Positions 4,989 through 5,193 of a DNA stretch of 5,193 nt are shown here, one piece after another. Each line of letters begins with the position of its first letter. Positions within the stretch are counted from its first letter, which is position 1. The DNA lies in contig JAKIYB010000350.1 of assembly GCA_022708765.1 (NCBI GenBank), positions 1-5,193 on the forward strand, read 5' to 3'. The position numbers were made by a program, and so were the translations under genes. This DNA is from Armatimonadota bacterium. GTDB taxonomy: Bacteria; Armatimonadota; Hebobacteria; CAIYQO01. The notes beneath the pieces were generated by a model. The model saw only the letters and a list, made by a program, of their open reading frames with translations, ran no database searches and had not been told where the DNA came from.

Positions 4989-5193
4989 TCATGAATCTTT
5001 GCCGTGTTCCCCCGCGAGTGCCCGGACGAAGGCCGCGTCCAGGCTGGCCACTTCGGCGCAGCGGAGGCCGGGTTTGCGGGGGGCTTTGCCGGGGGGCATG
5101 AGGCACAGCTCAAAGCCCTGGCGGGCGGATTCAGCGATGCGGCGGTCGGCGTGGGAAACGGTGCGCACCTCGCCGGTAAGGCCGACTTCGCCA
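4989..5193 (-). CDS. radA: DNA repair protein RadA, C-terminal part, 5' end outside window
   Basis: The frame is open from the right edge to TGA at 4989-4991 and gives the last 67 residues. It begins GEVGLTGEVRTVSHADRRIA, the conserved motif of the Lon-protease-like C-terminal domain of RadA/Sms, followed by ESARQGFE and a hydrophobic segment ending in MPPGK. RadA is a RecA-related, DnaB-like helicase that drives branch migration in recombination repair. Its zinc finger and RecA-like core would lie to the right, outside the window. The tail ends about where RadA proteins normally end, so nothing suggests truncation on this side. It converges on the J-domain gene with a 39-bp gap and no obvious terminator between them. 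Confidence 0.87.
   Translation of the reverse strand, partial: GEVGLTGEVRTVSHADRRIAESARQGFELCLMPPGKAPRKPGLRCAEVASLDAAFVRALAGEHGKDS

Noticed and set aside
4838..5113. 91-residue minus-strand frame
   Set aside because: It overlaps the J-protein end and the recognisable RadA C-terminus in a different frame; Pro/Ala/Arg-rich shadow.

Overview
The window is GC-rich DNA from a bacterium. A protein with a signal peptide, one SLH domain and collagen-like triplets lies near an apparent outer-membrane beta-barrel gene (C-terminal Phe) and a probable lipoprotein gene. This points to a diderm that ties its outer membrane to the wall through SLH domains, as in Armatimonadota, Deinococcota, Cyanobacteria or Negativicutes. 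Armatimonadota seems the best guess from the SLH style, but no marker gene here settles it.

Layout. Bases 1-2757 hold a leftward envelope block. A two-gene unit, lipoprotein (1891-2757) then barrel-like protein (1015-1875), is read from a good sigma70-type promoter at 2896-2924. The SLH/collagen-like gene (1-644, running off the left edge) has its own very good promoter at 831-859 and a leader of about 180 nt. Bases 2758-3122 are a divergent intergenic region, AT-rich in the middle, with several small repeats. Rightward from 3123 come a class III aminotransferase very like putrescine aminotransferase (patA/ygjG), a strong hairpin terminator (4411-4454), and a 138-residue J-domain protein ending in a zinc ribbon (4533-4949). 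At the right edge the C-terminal 67 residues of RadA (DNA repair, 4989-5193) are read leftward, convergent with the J-domain gene.

The genes do not form one pathway. The left block is cell envelope: secreted, lipid-anchored and outer-membrane proteins of no clear known family. The right part is polyamine or amino-acid catabolism, a chaperone co-factor, and recombination repair. The most unusual items are the SLH protein with a duplicated helical module alternating with collagen-like triplets, the J-domain/TrxC-type zinc-ribbon fusion, and the structured, repeat-bearing leaders of the two envelope transcripts. No mobile element, CRISPR array, tRNA or rRNA was seen.
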